Assembly: GCA_030220185.1 (NCBI GenBank)
Contig: JASPKZ010009863.1
Span: forward strand, 1-64,000
Origin: Diploptera punctata
Lineage: Eukaryota; Arthropoda; Insecta; Blattodea; Blaberidae
Length of the DNA: 64,000 bases
Reading direction: 5' to 3'
Both the position numbers and the translations under genes were made by a program. A model generated the notes under the pieces. The model made no database searches. It saw nothing but the letters and a program-made list of their open reading frames with translations, and was not told the DNA's origin. Below are positions 12,084 through 22,509 of the stretch, one piece after another; positions within the stretch are counted from its first letter, which is position 1; each line of letters begins with the position of its first letter.

Positions 12084-12790
12084 TAATAATGATAATAATA
12101 TAATAATAAACCTGGAAGAAGGAGGAGAGGAAGACCTCGAAACTCGTGGATGAAGGAAATACGAACTGGAATGAGAGCAAGGGGACTGGAGGACATGGAT
12201 TAGATGGAGAGAGACGAGTGGAGAAGAAAAATAAAACTTTAGGCACAGAAAGATGTGTAAACATTAAAATTCTTTATATAAATAAATAAAATATAATAAT
12301 ATAAAAATGATAAATTATACGAGAAACACCAATTGATATATGTACCTTACACTGGGTAATAATGAAGTCGAGGTCTGAGCAAATATAAATTTAGATTTCT
12401 TTTAAAAGACGCCAATGTCCGGCAGCCCCTTATTTCTTGTGGTAGGGAATTCCAGTTGCGAGAAGTGAAGATAGTATATGACATGGAGTGATGTGATGTC
12501 CTATGTTGCGATATATTAAGCAAGAGACTATGTTGTGATCTTGTGTTTAAGTTATGGTTTGATCATAGATACTGGAAACGAGATGATAAGTAATTGGGAA
12601 TCGAGGTATGTAGGATCTTAAATAGGAGAATTAGACAGTGCGATTTTCTTCTCTCTTTTAGATGTAGCCATGACAATTCGTGGAATAATGGAGAAATGTG
12701 ATCGTATTTTCGAACATTAAATATGAATCTCATACACATATTATGGACACGCTGCAGGATCTGTAGCATCAAGAAACATCACGGACCAGT
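11761..12790 (-). mobile_element. CR1/L2-like LINE family E, 3' end, with nested insert
   Basis: Minus strand. The coding end at 12772-12563 reads LQILQRVHNMCMRFIFN, YDHISPLFHELSWLHLKERRK and LFKILHTSIPNYLSSRF, matching the plus-strand copy at 48244-48960. The 3' terminus at 11825-11870 is the complement of TGGTTGAGTGGAAGAGAAGG / CCTTATGGCCTTAACTCTGC and is followed by (ATT)n at 11763-11816. Near 12110-12270 a plus-strand fragment (GRRRGRPRNSWMKEIRTGM) from another LINE interrupts it between AAT arrays. Confidence 0.8.
12110..12270 (+). mobile_element. Short LINE 3' fragment (family F)
   Basis: The translation has GRRRGRPRNSWMKEIRTGM and a following LEDMD segment, the GRPRxxW signature of RTE-type ORF2 C-termini. 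It lies between AAT repeats inside the family E copy. It is too short for further assignment. Confidence 0.55.
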
Positions 12791-13189
12791 CCCCCAGTGC
12801 ATCTGTGAGTTAGCGCTGAACACTGCGACCGTTACCATGTTGTGTCGTTCGGAAGCGAGACGGGTCCCCGCAATATCTCTCCCAAAAGTGGTCGAAGAAA
12901 ACTGTTATAAATTAGAAAAGAAAATAATGTTGGTATAGTTCTGGAATATACAGAATGTCCAAAATTTGTATACGCTATTAGATTCTGAATGACCAGATAA
13001 TAAATTTCTCCCGGTGAAAAGTAAAAAAAAAAAAAAGCTAACACTTGAACAAAGATCCACTTTTAAAGTATCTTGTGTAAACATTCCATTCAACGATTCA
13101 AATATTCCAAGAGAGAAAACTTAACTCTAGAACTCTACCTGTACCTACTTATCCTTCCTTGTTTCGTCTACTCGATTCTGGAAATCCCA

Positions 13190-13567
13190 CCACTCTTATA
13201 TCAAGGACTGTCCGTCACGCAGGGCTGACATCTCGTGCCGATTGTCTAGAAAGTTTGGAATATTAACCTCTTTCTACCCCTAGGACCTCCCAAGGCCTGT
13301 AGTGGGGTCAGTTTGCTTTTACCCTATAAATGATCCCGGTGGGGTCAGGATTTTTAAACTGACCCAATCCTTCTGGCGGCACTATGGCCCTGGGGTCGAC
13401 TCAGCCTCTAACGGAAATAAGTACCAGACGCTTGTTCTGGGGGTAAAAGCAGCCGTCACGCATGGCCGACAACCCGGCTGACATAAAGTGCCTTAACCTC
13501 CCACTACCCCAAGGGGCCTCCCAAGACCTGTAGTGGGATCAGTTTGCTTTTACCCTATAAATGATCT
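13190..13567 (+). mobile_element. SINE3 partial copies in tandem
   Basis: The SINE3 body (CTGACCCAATCCTTCTGGCG, TGGGGTCGACTCAGCC, AAGTACCAGACGC) is followed by its 3' part, and that 3' part (AAGGCCTGTAGTGGGGTCAG, TTACCCTATAAATGATC) occurs twice, at about 13290-13335 and 13520-13567. The tRNA head is missing. The arrangement fits a second SINE inserted in, or unequal duplication of, a first. Confidence 0.7.
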
Positions 13568-13589
13568 GCTTCGGTTGTCTAGGAGTTAT

Positions 13590-13740
13590 GTATCTTGCCT
13601 CTGGTCGTGGATGAAATCCGGTCGTGGATGATAGACTTTTACGATTGAGTAAGCCAAGTTACTGGTCCTCCTAGAGGGACTTTAAGCCGTGAGTCCAGAG
13701 TCTCAAGATTTTCGGGCTCGTAAAATAAATAAAACTCGGC
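13590..13740 (+). mobile_element. SINE1 remnant (tRNA-derived)
   Basis: It shares TGCCTCTGG, GGAGGGACTTTAAGCCGTG-like and TCGTAAAATAA blocks with the full SINE1 at 18600-18995. It is strongly rearranged in the B-box region, with a repeated GGTCGTGGATGA. Confidence 0.6.
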
Positions 13741-15118
13741 TATTTTATGCCAATGTCCCATCCGTGAATATTCGATCAGACAACAAGTGACTGCAAGCGT
13801 CATTTGGCCAATGTGATGACACATGTTCCTGCTAGAGTCAATTGCCATCATATTTAAGGGAATTTTATCCCAGAAGTCCACCTACATTAGTGGGAAATTG
13901 AGGGTGAGAAAATGGGCAAGTTATAGCTAGATAGCAAAGTTAATGTTAAAATTAATTAATTAATTAATTTAAAATTAATTTAATATTATCAGGTGTATAT
14001 AACTTTGAGTTATATACAAATGGTACTAAATGTACTCAAAAGAAAATAAAGTTGCAAAGAAAGCCGTTAAGACCTAAAAAAATGCTAAAAAAGAAAGAAG
14101 TTTTTCCTTTACCCAAAGAAAACAAAGAAATATGTCGTAATGTCATACATAGGCCCACTTTCAAATAAAATATCTAAACACTTTAAAAAGTTGAACATTA
14201 ATGTGGCATTTAGAACTAATAAAACTTTTCAAAATATAATAAAAAACAACAAAACCAAAATAAAAGAAGAAAAATTATCAGGTGTATATAAATTGAAGTG
14301 TGGCACATGTGACAATGTCTATATAGGACAAACTGGTAGACCTTTAATCTCTCGGATAAAGGAATACATGAGAGCATATAACAGAAATTTAGAATATTCA
14401 AAATATGCTAACCACCTATTCCAATTTAATCATTGTTTCGATCCAAATTTTGAAATTTTACATGTTTGTGATAAGGGTAAGTAGTTGGACCTTTTGGAGG
14501 CTGTAGAAATAAATAAATTGAAAAGTAGTATTAAACTGTTAAATTCTCAACTTGATTTGAATGAATCGCCTTTGTTAAATTAAAAAATAATAAATTATTG
14601 TTCTATTGTTGCTTAGATCAGTTGATATGTACTATAATAACACAATTCATAATTTGTTAAGGTACAGTGTACAGTGTACCGAAACAGCTGTCACTGAATT
14701 ATATCTTAATAGATATGAAAATCAAATACAACTAAGTTTTATTTTTTATTTAATTAAGTTAGTGTTAGTTTAGGCAAGATAGGGTGAGAAAATGGGTGAT
14801 TTAGTACACCGATTAGTTTAGCATTGACTTGTTTGTTAGCGTGTTTTTGTGACATGTTGGCTACACTCTCTGAGCAATGACTAATACCTACACATTTTAC
14901 ATTACTAGCATGCTGATTTTAGGTTACTTTAAGCTCAACCTCTCACTTCGTTTTAAGGCATTTCTCTAATTTTTTGGGGAAAAATTAACATGTATATCAT
15001 ATATTTATTCACATTCTGCAACAATGAATTGTGTGTTTTTCTCTTTTTTTATTTGAATTTATTTACGTGGCATGGTGAAATAGAATCCGCAAAACTCAAG
15101 TCTAAATTAGTGCTTCTG
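13741..15118 (+). repeat. Dispersed repeat R, copy 2, split by a Penelope remnant
   Basis: The left half (13745-13930) and right half (14771-15115) together align in order with the uninterrupted copy at 49060-49560, and the split falls near GGGCAAGTTA. The 840 bases between the halves are the Penelope-like remnant. Shared blocks include CCACCTACATTAGTG, GAGAAAATGGG, TTAGTACACC and GCTGATTTTAGGTTA. Confidence 0.7.
13931..14770 (+). pseudogene. Penelope-like retroelement, GIY-YIG endonuclease end
   Basis: The frame at 14140-14484 has YIGPLSNKISKHF, INVAFRTNKTFQNII and then GVYKLKCGTCDNVYIGQTGR, the GIY-YIG core with the CxxC insertion typical of Penelope-like elements. It continues with RIKEYMRAY and KYANHLFQFNH. 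One TAG at 14482-14484 interrupts it; the same frame continues LDLLEAVEINKLKSS to TAA at 14581. The reverse transcriptase part is missing (5' truncation). The 3' part has a perfect hairpin at 14661-14680 (GGTACA/TGTACC arms) followed by GAAACAGCTGTC. It is a dead copy inside repeat R. Confidence 0.85.
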
Positions 15119-15222
15119 TGCAAAATTTAACAGGCTTTCCCCTCCAAGTAATACCTAAGTTGCCTACTAGATGTCTCATTAAGGCAATGTGCTGACATAT
15201 TTAGGGAAATAAAGCGTAACTA
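15119..15222 (+). mobile_element. SINE1 3' fragment, split by a LINE
   Basis: CTGTGCAAAATTTAACAGGC, CCTAAGTTGCC and AGATGTCTCATTAAGG match the 3' half of SINE1 at 55330-55470. The remainder (AGCTTGGTCAAGAAACTCC) follows at 16755, beyond the LINE. Confidence 0.6.
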
Positions 15223-16751
15223 ATACATAAGGACTTTATTAAACTAAAAGTAAGATACATACAATGTTATTTACAAATATGGATCGTACGGGCAGTAAGT
15301 CGTACGTGCTGTTGACAGTCCATTACAATAAGCTAATGTTTGATAATAATATACGGTACTTAAAACAAAAAAAAAGGAAACACAATAATATTACAATTAG
15401 ATATCAATACAATTACATTATACATTAACTTAGTTATGTAGAATTATTAAGAATTAATGGTATTGCAATTTGCTAACATATTTATTTATTCATGAATAAG
15501 TGTTGTTCTTATTTTCCGCGTTTTGTCCAGAAATCTACCCAAGTTTATCCAATTTTCAGGGCTTACCAATAACTCGTAGCATGCCAATCGTTCACGATTT
15601 GAATTTAGAAATCTTTCCGGTAATAACTGGCGCCTCCAAAATTCCAAATCGTTACATTTTCCTAATCGGCCTATATGTATCTCGTCTTCAAAGCTCCTGC
15701 ACATTGGACATATTCGCATATCGTGATCGTCGCTAATTTTTAAAAATTTACATGCCCCTAACCTGAACCAAGCAAGCCCCGATCTCTCTTTAAATCCTAG
15801 ATTGAGTACATAAGATTCTTTTCTCCAAACTTGTTTTAGGTCTCTTTGTAAAAACAGTGATCGTTTTCCCGCACATTCGGCCAAAATATTTTGTCGGTTT
15901 ATATCTAAGTACCTCTTTCTTATTTTTCTCCACACATTCTTGCGATTTTTAGTCCCTTTTTCCCATACCCAACCCATCCCAATCTTTTGGAGTTCTCTCC
16001 TAACCTCGTCTGCCCAGAATTTCACATTTACGTTCCTAATTTGGTGGTCGTAACAAATTGCTCTGAGCATTGTTTGTTCACCTAGGATTAGCCGCAACCA
16101 GTACTTGAGTACACGAATTTTGCAGCTTATGTCGTCCTGAAATGACCCAAATTCATATAAAATTCCACAGTTAGAAACGGCTTTACTAAGTCCTGTAATA
16201 TATTTTAGAAAATGCGTATATACCTTATTTAGTATTTCCGTTCTTTGAAAACCCCAAATCTCACTACCAGAGTACATTACTGGCCTCACCATCGCTCCAT
16301 ACATTTTTTCTAACGTACTAACTGGAATATCGGGCACTCTACCCAGAATGCTAAGAATACTATTAAGTTGTCCCCTCCCTTTGAATAATGCTATATCAAT
16401 ATGTTTCTTCCACTTTCCGTTCATTTTCAACGTCGTACCAAGATATTCAAAATGTTTCACGTTTTGAAGTATTTGATCTCTGTATTTCCATTCCTCTGCT
16501 CTACCATAAACTGTCCCATTTTTGAACGTCATTGTTTTTGTCTTACTAATATTTAAAGTCAATCTCCAATTCCTACAGTATATTTCCAGTAGATCAAGAC
16601 CTCTTTGCAATCCCTTGATTGTCTTGGAACAGATAATTAAATCATCTGCATACAACAGGACTGGGACTTTAACATTTCTTATCTCCGGTGCCTCAATGTC
16701 TCCTTCTAGGATTATGGCTGCTATATCATCAACGAATAGATTGAATAGCTA
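15223..16751 (-). pseudogene. LINE family M, 5'-truncated ORF2 with intact 389-codon C-terminal frame
   Basis: The longest frame in the window (16655-15486, minus) starts inside the RT palm. Just upstream in the same frame is LFNLFVDDIAA, then VPVLLYADDLIICSK with the catalytic YADD. It continues YCRNWRLTLNISKTKTMTF, FEYLGTTLKMNG, MVRPVMYSGSEIWG and a C-terminal Cys/His cluster CPMCRSFEDEIH with GKC after it, typical of LINE ORF2 tails. It ends in a 3' UTR with AATAAAG near 15230. A 3'-end copy of the same family lies at 25736-25800. It is truncated at 16751 and interrupts a SINE1. The long clean frame suggests a recent insertion. Confidence 0.88.
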
Positions 16752-17475
16752 ATTAGCTTGGTCAAGAAACTCCCGCTAGCGAACTCATTTCTGCACATGA
16801 GGACTTAAACGAGAGAAAATCTGTGACGGAAAAAATGAGGACAGTTGAATTATAGGTCCGCGCTTCATACGTGAGACCATAGTGATTTATTGGAACACGA
16901 CAGTTTGTTTATATGTCGTCATGACAACGTGATATGACTGCAGTCACGCCTTTGATCTCCCTATAGATAAGCATTCAATTTAATGTATTTATTATAATAT
17001 GTATATTGAATTGAAGAAGGTAAACTGTAAGAATTTAATTAATTTTATAAAAGGAGTCAAGTGAGAACAGAAGGAGCTCTTGGTGAAATGAAAGTGGTAC
17101 GATCCGGTTCATACCAGTAATTTCGCTTCTTAAATATTCATGAATACAATACACCGAGGGAAGCTACATTTGGTACTTCCTCCCAGCCCTACTTTACTTT
17201 AGAAAATGCAGCTTCAAAATGTATAACTTATTTGCAGTTTGCTTTCGACGATTCCATTTTTTTAAGAATAAGAATAAATGTTATACAAAAATGTATGCAA
17301 GAAATATTTTTATAAGTATATTGTTTTGCAATGTTTTTCTTGGATGTGATGAAGATTCACTTTTTTTTTTTATTTGAAGTAAAGTTTTATTTGTTTTCGT
17401 GGAACATTACTTCGATTTCGTTATCATAAGTTGATTTATTTGGCTTGAAAAAGTTTTTATTTTTAAACGATGTAT
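16752..17475. other. No gene seen
   Basis: The first bases appear to complete the SINE1 split by the LINE at 15223-16751. The rest is AT-rich unique-looking sequence with no coding frame above background. Confidence 0.45.
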
Positions 17476-17556
17476 TTATTTCTTCTTCTTCTTCTTCCTT
17501 CCAAGTATTAGGCCAAGGCCTGTTACGATCCTATAGAAAATTTTCCCTCCAGCGTG
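17476..17556 (-). mobile_element. SINE-like family S, 5'-truncated copy
   Basis: It carries the (CTT)n end and TTCCTTCCAAGTATTAGGCC to TTTTCCCTCCAGCG, identical to the corresponding end of the full copies at 17892 and 50268. It stops there, as a 5' truncation in minus orientation. 17557-17740 then holds an unrelated stretch ending in (GAT)n. Confidence 0.7.
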
Positions 17557-17891
17557 TATTATTTTTATAGGATTTAAATCTTTTTAAATGCCTCAGGTTG
17601 TATTTCAACATCCCTGGTGTTCTCTCCTGGCAATGGCGTACTTGTAACCCACCTCTGAGGTTGGGGCGCCTGGAAGGCGGGGTTACGTTCTCCCGATGAT
17701 ATGATGATGATGATGATAGTGGTGCGTCAGGAGAGTCCCTAATCCTAAGCTTAATCTAAGATGAATATGAATGATGATGATTGCGATGGCAATTCTTTAA
17801 TAAATTCCACTCCTTCAGTCTAGATGCTAAGAGTTCAGACTTCTCTTTTGAAAGAGGAAAGGTATCTAAATATAAAAAGGTGTAAAAAATT

Positions 17892-18311
17892 CTTTCTTCT
17901 TCTTCCTTCCAAGTATTAGGCCAAGGCCTGTTACGATCCTATAGAAAATGTTCCCTCCAGCGTCGGGAAATTCTCGTATAAGACTTGAAAGCATAATAAT
18001 AGTTCCTTCGATTGGTTACTGGCCAAAGGAAGGCAAGACCAGTGATGGGGCTGCCATCTTATAGCCTCTGGTCAGGCTTTTCTGGAGAAGAAAAGAAAAT
18101 AAAGGAAAGAAGAAATGGAAGAAAGGAAAGACTCCCTAGCCCTCGGATGCCCTAATAGCGTCGGGGTCGAAAAAAAAAGAGTTAACCAAGAGAGGTTAGA
18201 TAGTAAAGTTAAAAGAGTGCAAAACACAAGTAAGTGGAAGAAATGTTTTGCTCAGCTTGGGCACCTTGTGGTCGCCATCCACATATCCCCTAGATCAGGA
18301 CCCCTGAGGGA
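17892..18311 (-). mobile_element. SINE-like retroposon family S, full copy
   Basis: This copy of about 420 bp is flanked by a 10-base duplication GTAAAAAATT (17882-17891 and 18312-18321). Read on the minus strand it starts CCCTCAGGGG and ends in a short GAAGAAGAA tail. It is nearly identical to the copy at 50268-50698. The frame on the plus strand at 18115-18315 is not conserved as a protein. No tRNA A/B boxes are obvious. Confidence 0.8.
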
Positions 18312-18429
18312 GTAAAAAATTAAAAATGTAATTATAATAAAATGATGACGTGAGATCTGTAATCAGCTCACTCGAATTAGGTTGGATACACTTGTTTTTG
18401 TTGTGTAGCAAAATCGCTGTAGACCAGTG

Positions 18430-18520
18430 TTATTAATGTAAATTTATTTAACCTCTTTGAGAGGTAGACAATACCTTATGGCCTTTTGTCTGGGAGATAT
18501 AATAAAGCTAATTCTACTAC

Positions 18521-18585
<65 letters not shown>

Positions 18586-18598
18586 GCATTATCATTAA
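18430..18598 (+). mobile_element. LINE 3' end with (ATT)n tail
   Basis: It holds CTTTGAGAGGTAGACAATACC, a palindromic CTTATGGCC-type segment and AGATATAATAAAGC, followed by about 20 ATT units at 18526-18585. The arrangement equals the 3' ends at 25390 and 57510. Only the terminal 60-90 bases of the LINE are present. Confidence 0.65.
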
Positions 18599-18599
18599 T

Positions 18600-18995
18600 A
18601 TAGTCGGCCGCGGTGGACTAGTGGTTATGCTCCTTGCCTCTGGTTCCGAGTGTCGCGGGTTCAAATCCGGCCGGGGTCGATGGATTTTTTAGGACGGAAA
18701 ATTCCAAGGAGCAAGTCCTCCGGGAGGGACTTTAAGCCGTGGGTCCCGAGTCTGAGGATTTTCAGGCTCGTAAAAAATCCTTAAGCCTGAATGAAAATGT
18801 CTCTAAGCAAAATTTACCGAATTTTCCCGTCCTACTACTACCTTGGTTTCCTAGATATCAGTATGAGGCGGAACGCTGACCACGTACCACTCAAAATGAC
18901 ATCTATACGAAAACAAGTGTAACTAAATTAATATGGTTCAAATTATTCCCTGTAGGGGGAGAGCGCCTAAATCTCTGTAAAGGGAAAATATAGGC
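18600..18995 (+). mobile_element. tRNA-derived SINE (SINE1), full head
   Basis: The head has GGTGGACTAGTGGTTATGC (A box) and GGGTTCAAATCC (B box) about 35 bases apart, a Pol III type-2 promoter. The body includes GGATTTTTTAGGACGGAAAA, GGAGGGACTTTAAGCCGTG and GTCTCTAAGCAAAATTTACC. Other copies lie at 13590, 15119, 51240 (minus) and 55175. No protein is encoded. Confidence 0.85.
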
Positions 18996-19430
18996 TTACA
19001 ATACAATACAAAAATCATTATTATTGCTATGATATTACTATTATTGTTATTGTTATTCTTATTGTTATTATTACTCTTATTTCTATTACCGGTATGGTTG
19101 TTATTTTTATTCTTATAGTTTTTTATAATTTTTATTGTGATTCTTTTTGTGATTGTTATTCTTACTCTTATTACACGCTTTACATTAGCTTGCTTGTATC
19201 TGTCCATCTATGTAACGGAATCTTTCAACACGATTTTCACCCACTTAGAAACATTGGATCGACTTGAAACTTTGTATACTTGTAAAGGATCAATGACAAT
19301 ACAATAATTTCATAATTTGTTTTCTAAGATCCTGGCCAGGGTCATCAGGATATAAAAAATAAAGACCGGTATAATAGGTTGCGGACTTATCGACTTTTTA
19401 GTCCATCACGGTATGAAATTAATATTATAT

Positions 19431-19521
19431 CCTCTGGTAGCTCCGTTGGTAGAGCGGTGGACAGTAGTGGTGTACATTTTTAGTAATCCATAGGTCACTG
19501 GTTCAAATCAGGTCCGGAGGA
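19431..19521 (+). tRNA. tRNA-Tyr (GTA)-like gene with intron, probably degenerate
   Basis: The 5' acceptor CCTCTGG pairs with CCGGAGG at the 3' end (7 bp including one G-T), discriminator A at 19521, and then TTTTTTT, a Pol III terminator. The D arm is GCTCCGTTGGTAGAGC. The anticodon arm GTGGACAGTAG, an interruption of about 18 bases, and AATCCATAGGTC match the intron-bearing insect tRNA-Tyr. The T arm is ACTGGTTCAAATCAGGT. Departures from a working tRNA are A instead of the conserved U before the anticodon and a G-A mismatch in the T stem, so it is likely a pseudogene or a tRNA retrocopy. Confidence 0.75.
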
Positions 19522-19534
19522 TTTTTTTAGAACA

Positions 19535-19735
19535 GTATTACTTTTAATATGACTATTATTGTAATTATTTTCGTATTTATATGTAACATATGTTTGTCCT
19601 GTTTAATATGACTATTATTGTATTTTTTTTGTATTCATATGTAACATATGTTTGTCCTGGTGAGTGGAAGAGAAGGCCACATGGACTTAACTCCACCAGG
19701 CTAAATAAATATATTCTATTCTATTCTACTTTTAG
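19535..19735 (+). mobile_element. LINE 3' UTR with two 58-bp tandem units and conserved 3' hairpin
   Basis: A unit of about 58 bp (ATATGACTATTATTGTA ... CATATGTAACATATGTTTG) occurs twice, then GTGAGTGGAAGAGAAGG and CCACATGGACTTAACTCC, ending in a (TTCTA)n tail. The same unit occurs three times in inverted orientation at 22860-23035. Confidence 0.7.
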
Positions 19736-20005
19736 CTCATACTACAATAGTATCGAATTTAAAGATATTTACATTTTTATCTTATTCTGTGAAGTATTAA
19801 TGACAATTTTGTAAACTTACCACATTTGTAATTTGTCCAAAAAATATGAGAAGGATACGATTGACTGTAACTAATTATCTATATTAAAATATTCAAAAAT
19901 ATAATAATGTTAGATAATAATAATTTTAAAAAAATAATTATATTCGTGCCTAGACACTAAAAATATCGTAAGCAATTAAATATATATAACAATCAATTAA
20001 ACTAA

Positions 20006-20411
20006 AAATTTAAAAAATAAATAATAATTTAAAAAAACTAAAACAACGCGCTTTATTAGAAAACCAAACTAAAAAATAAAAAATAAATAATAGTTTAAAA
20101 ATACTAAAACAACACGCTTTATTAGAAAACCGAACTAAAAAATGAAAAATAATTTTAATTTCCAACACGCTTGGGATAAAATTGGTGGTCAACAAAAAAT
20201 TATCTCCAACACATCTAAAATAAAACTAGTTATCTACAAAAAAAAAATAATTTTACCATCAAAAGCGTGGGGTGCTTTTTATGGTTTTTACGTTTTCTTC
20301 TTAGAGACTTTGCTTTTACCAATATCTGTTTATTATCACATTTATTAATTGATTTAGAGCACCCCACGCTTTTGATGGTAACATTATTTTTTTTTGTAAA
20401 TAACTCTAGTT
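20006..20411. repeat. Tandem 60-bp units followed by a foldback repeat
   Basis: Two near-identical units with CGCTTTATTAGAAAACC sit at 20006-20155. An inverted repeat follows, with arms 20222-20275 and 20357-20411. The arms share TCTACAAAAAAAAA and CCATCAAAAGCGTGGGGTGC, with a spacer of about 80 bases. It resembles a small foldback transposon, but no target duplication was identified. Confidence 0.6.
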
Positions 20412-20510
20412 TTAATCTATTACTTATATTTTCATCCCACAATATTCCATTGAGGCAAGCAATTGCAAGTTTTCCCTTATTATTTCTATTTCCTCTTCAT
20501 AACTCCCGTT

Positions 20511-20511
<1 letters not shown>

Positions 20512-20564
<53 letters not shown>

Positions 20565-20582
20565 GTAATAATAATAATAATA
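20512..20582. repeat. (AAT)n microsatellite
   Basis: About 22 AAT units with a few interruptions directly abut the 5' truncation point of the family A copy. A further AAT run at 20985-21043 follows that copy. Confidence 0.95.
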
Positions 20583-20978
20583 TTACAAGTATTTGAGAAT
20601 AAAGTTCTTAGGAAAATTTTTGGACCAAAGAGAGATGAACAGACAGGTGAATGGAGAAGACTACATAACAATGAACTGCATGGTCTTTATAGGAAGCGAG
20701 ATATAATAAGAACAGTTAAGTCTCGTAGACTGCGATGGGCAGGACATGTTGCACGTATGGGGAATGGGAGACTTGCATGGAAGCTTCCTGTAGGAAAGCC
20801 AGAGGGAAAACGCCCAGTTGGTAGACCAAGAATGAGGTGGGAGAATAACATTAACTATGATTTGAGGGAAGTAGATTATACAGATAATGATTGGAAAGCA
20901 TTAGCTCAGGATAGGGATGTATGGAGAGCTTATGTCCGTGCGGCCATGAACCTACGGGTTCGATAGTGCCAGTGAGTA
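20583..20978 (+). mobile_element. RTE-like LINE family A, 3' end with open C-terminal frame
   Basis: The frame runs through LQVFENKVLRKIFGPKRDEQ, RRLHNNELHGLYRKRD, RRLRWAGHVARMGNGRLAWK, PVGRPRMRWENNINYD and VWRAYVRAAMNLRVR to a stop, then TAGTGCCAGTGAGTAAGTAA. It has no stops over about 120 codons, so it is one of the youngest family A tails here. It is truncated just before LQVFEN. The open frame runs back into the AAT array, which makes a spurious longer reading frame. Confidence 0.9.
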
Positions 20979-21007
20979 AGTAAGTAATAATAATAATAAT
21001 AATAGCC

Positions 21008-21041
<34 letters not shown>

Positions 21042-21043
21042 TT

Positions 21044-21660
21044 GAGGGTATATATGTGCATCTCGCTATAGTAACGAATAGTGATTTTTTAAATTTTATT
21101 TGGAATTCGTAAAGTAACCCGATAAATGTTTAATATTTACTGTGGGATAAATGAGAACCACGTGGCCAATGACTTTTCACCCAATACAAACTCACGTAGT
21201 ATCAGGGTATGCTGATTCGTAAACAATGGTATCACCATTTCGCTACAGTAATGGTTAGAAAATATTATTTGATTGGACGAGGAGTAATATAGGCCATACA
21301 CGTGCTAGTAGCGGCAGATTTTACCTGTTCGATCTGGAATTTGTAAATACGGAAGTACGTGATACAGTGAAATAAAAATGGAATATTTCATACATTTATA
21401 ATAGTGATAGATAAACTTCGTGAATAGTAACTGATTATGCTTATTTTTTTCGAGACAGTTTTCTCTATATTACTCAAAAACAGTTTAAAAAGCAACTCAC
21501 TTCATATTTTCTAAGACAATATAATATATAACCCTGTTCCATGTACACTTTTATTGTTTCTTTATATTTTAAACTTTCCTTACCAAGCCATTTACTTAAT
21601 CTAATTATACGTTATTATTGTTATTGTTAATATTATTATTATTGTTATTATTACTATTTT
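21044..21660. other. No gene seen
   Basis: AT-rich sequence with no coding frame, tRNA or recognised repeat. Confidence 0.45.
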
Positions 21661-21665
21661 TCTTT

Positions 21666-22500
21666 AATGGATAAAATTATTGAAAACATACCACCACGTT
21701 TGGGTTATAAAATGGGAAACACTAGATTTCACTTAATATGTTACGCAGATGATGTCGTTCTCCTTTCAGAATCTGAAGATAATTTACAAAGATATTTACA
21801 TCAATTTAATATAAATGCCAGAAAATACAATATGTAAATTAACACGAATAAGACAAAATGCTTAAGAATATCAAAAGAACCAGTAAGATGTAAATTAGAA
21901 GTGGAAAGAAAAATTATAGAACGAACATGTGTCAGAATTTAATTATTTAGGTATATTAAAAACAAACGCTAAATATTTAATAAAAGAAGTAAAGAAACAA
22001 GCTGATAAAGCAGCACAAATATCAGGATATATGAAAGATTTAATTTGGCGCAACAAACACATGTCAATAGAAAGCAAAACCCGCATATACAAAACGATAG
22101 TTCGACCAGTTATCGTACATGCAGCAGAAACTAGAGCTGATACAACAAAAACTAAACAAATAATAAGCACATGTGAAATGAAAATCTTAAGAACTATTTA
22201 GGGGAAAACATTATTTGATAAAATACACAACACAGAAACTAGGGACAAATGTCATATTCAAGACATAACCAAATTTATCATAAATAGACTAAAATATTGG
22301 AAGGGTCATATATAAAGAATGGAGGAAAACCAACTTGCAAAAAGAGCTAAAGAAGATAGACCAATGGACGGGAGAAGAACAAGAGGAAGACCAGCCAATA
22401 GATGGACAGACAGTGAATGCACATCCAATACGTCTTCTTCCGAGGAGTGATTTTTGGAAATAAACAGAATGAAAATTCTAGAAATTAAGTTTAAGAAGAC
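21666..22500 (+). mobile_element. LINE family B, RT palm to C-terminus
   Basis: It reads PPRLGYKMGNTRFHLICYADDVVLL-like with an intact YADD, SESEDNLQRYLHQFNI, NKTKCLRISKEPVRCKLEVE, FNYLGI and a Lys-rich EVKKQADKAAQ segment. The later part has ISGYMKDLIWRNKHMSIESK, RPVIVHAAETRADTTKTKQ, CEMKILRTI, EENQLAKRAKEDRPMDGRRT and DSECTSNTSSSEE. At least three stops or frameshifts break it. A 5'-truncated piece of the same end lies at 37812-38000 (minus) and another at 4735-5265 (minus). Confidence 0.87.
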
Positions 22501-22509
22501 TATTTTTCT

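Noticed and set aside
20463..20966. 167-codon protein start within the AAT array
   Set aside because: The first third is the Ile run encoded by the microsatellite. Only the LINE part from about 20583 is meaningful.
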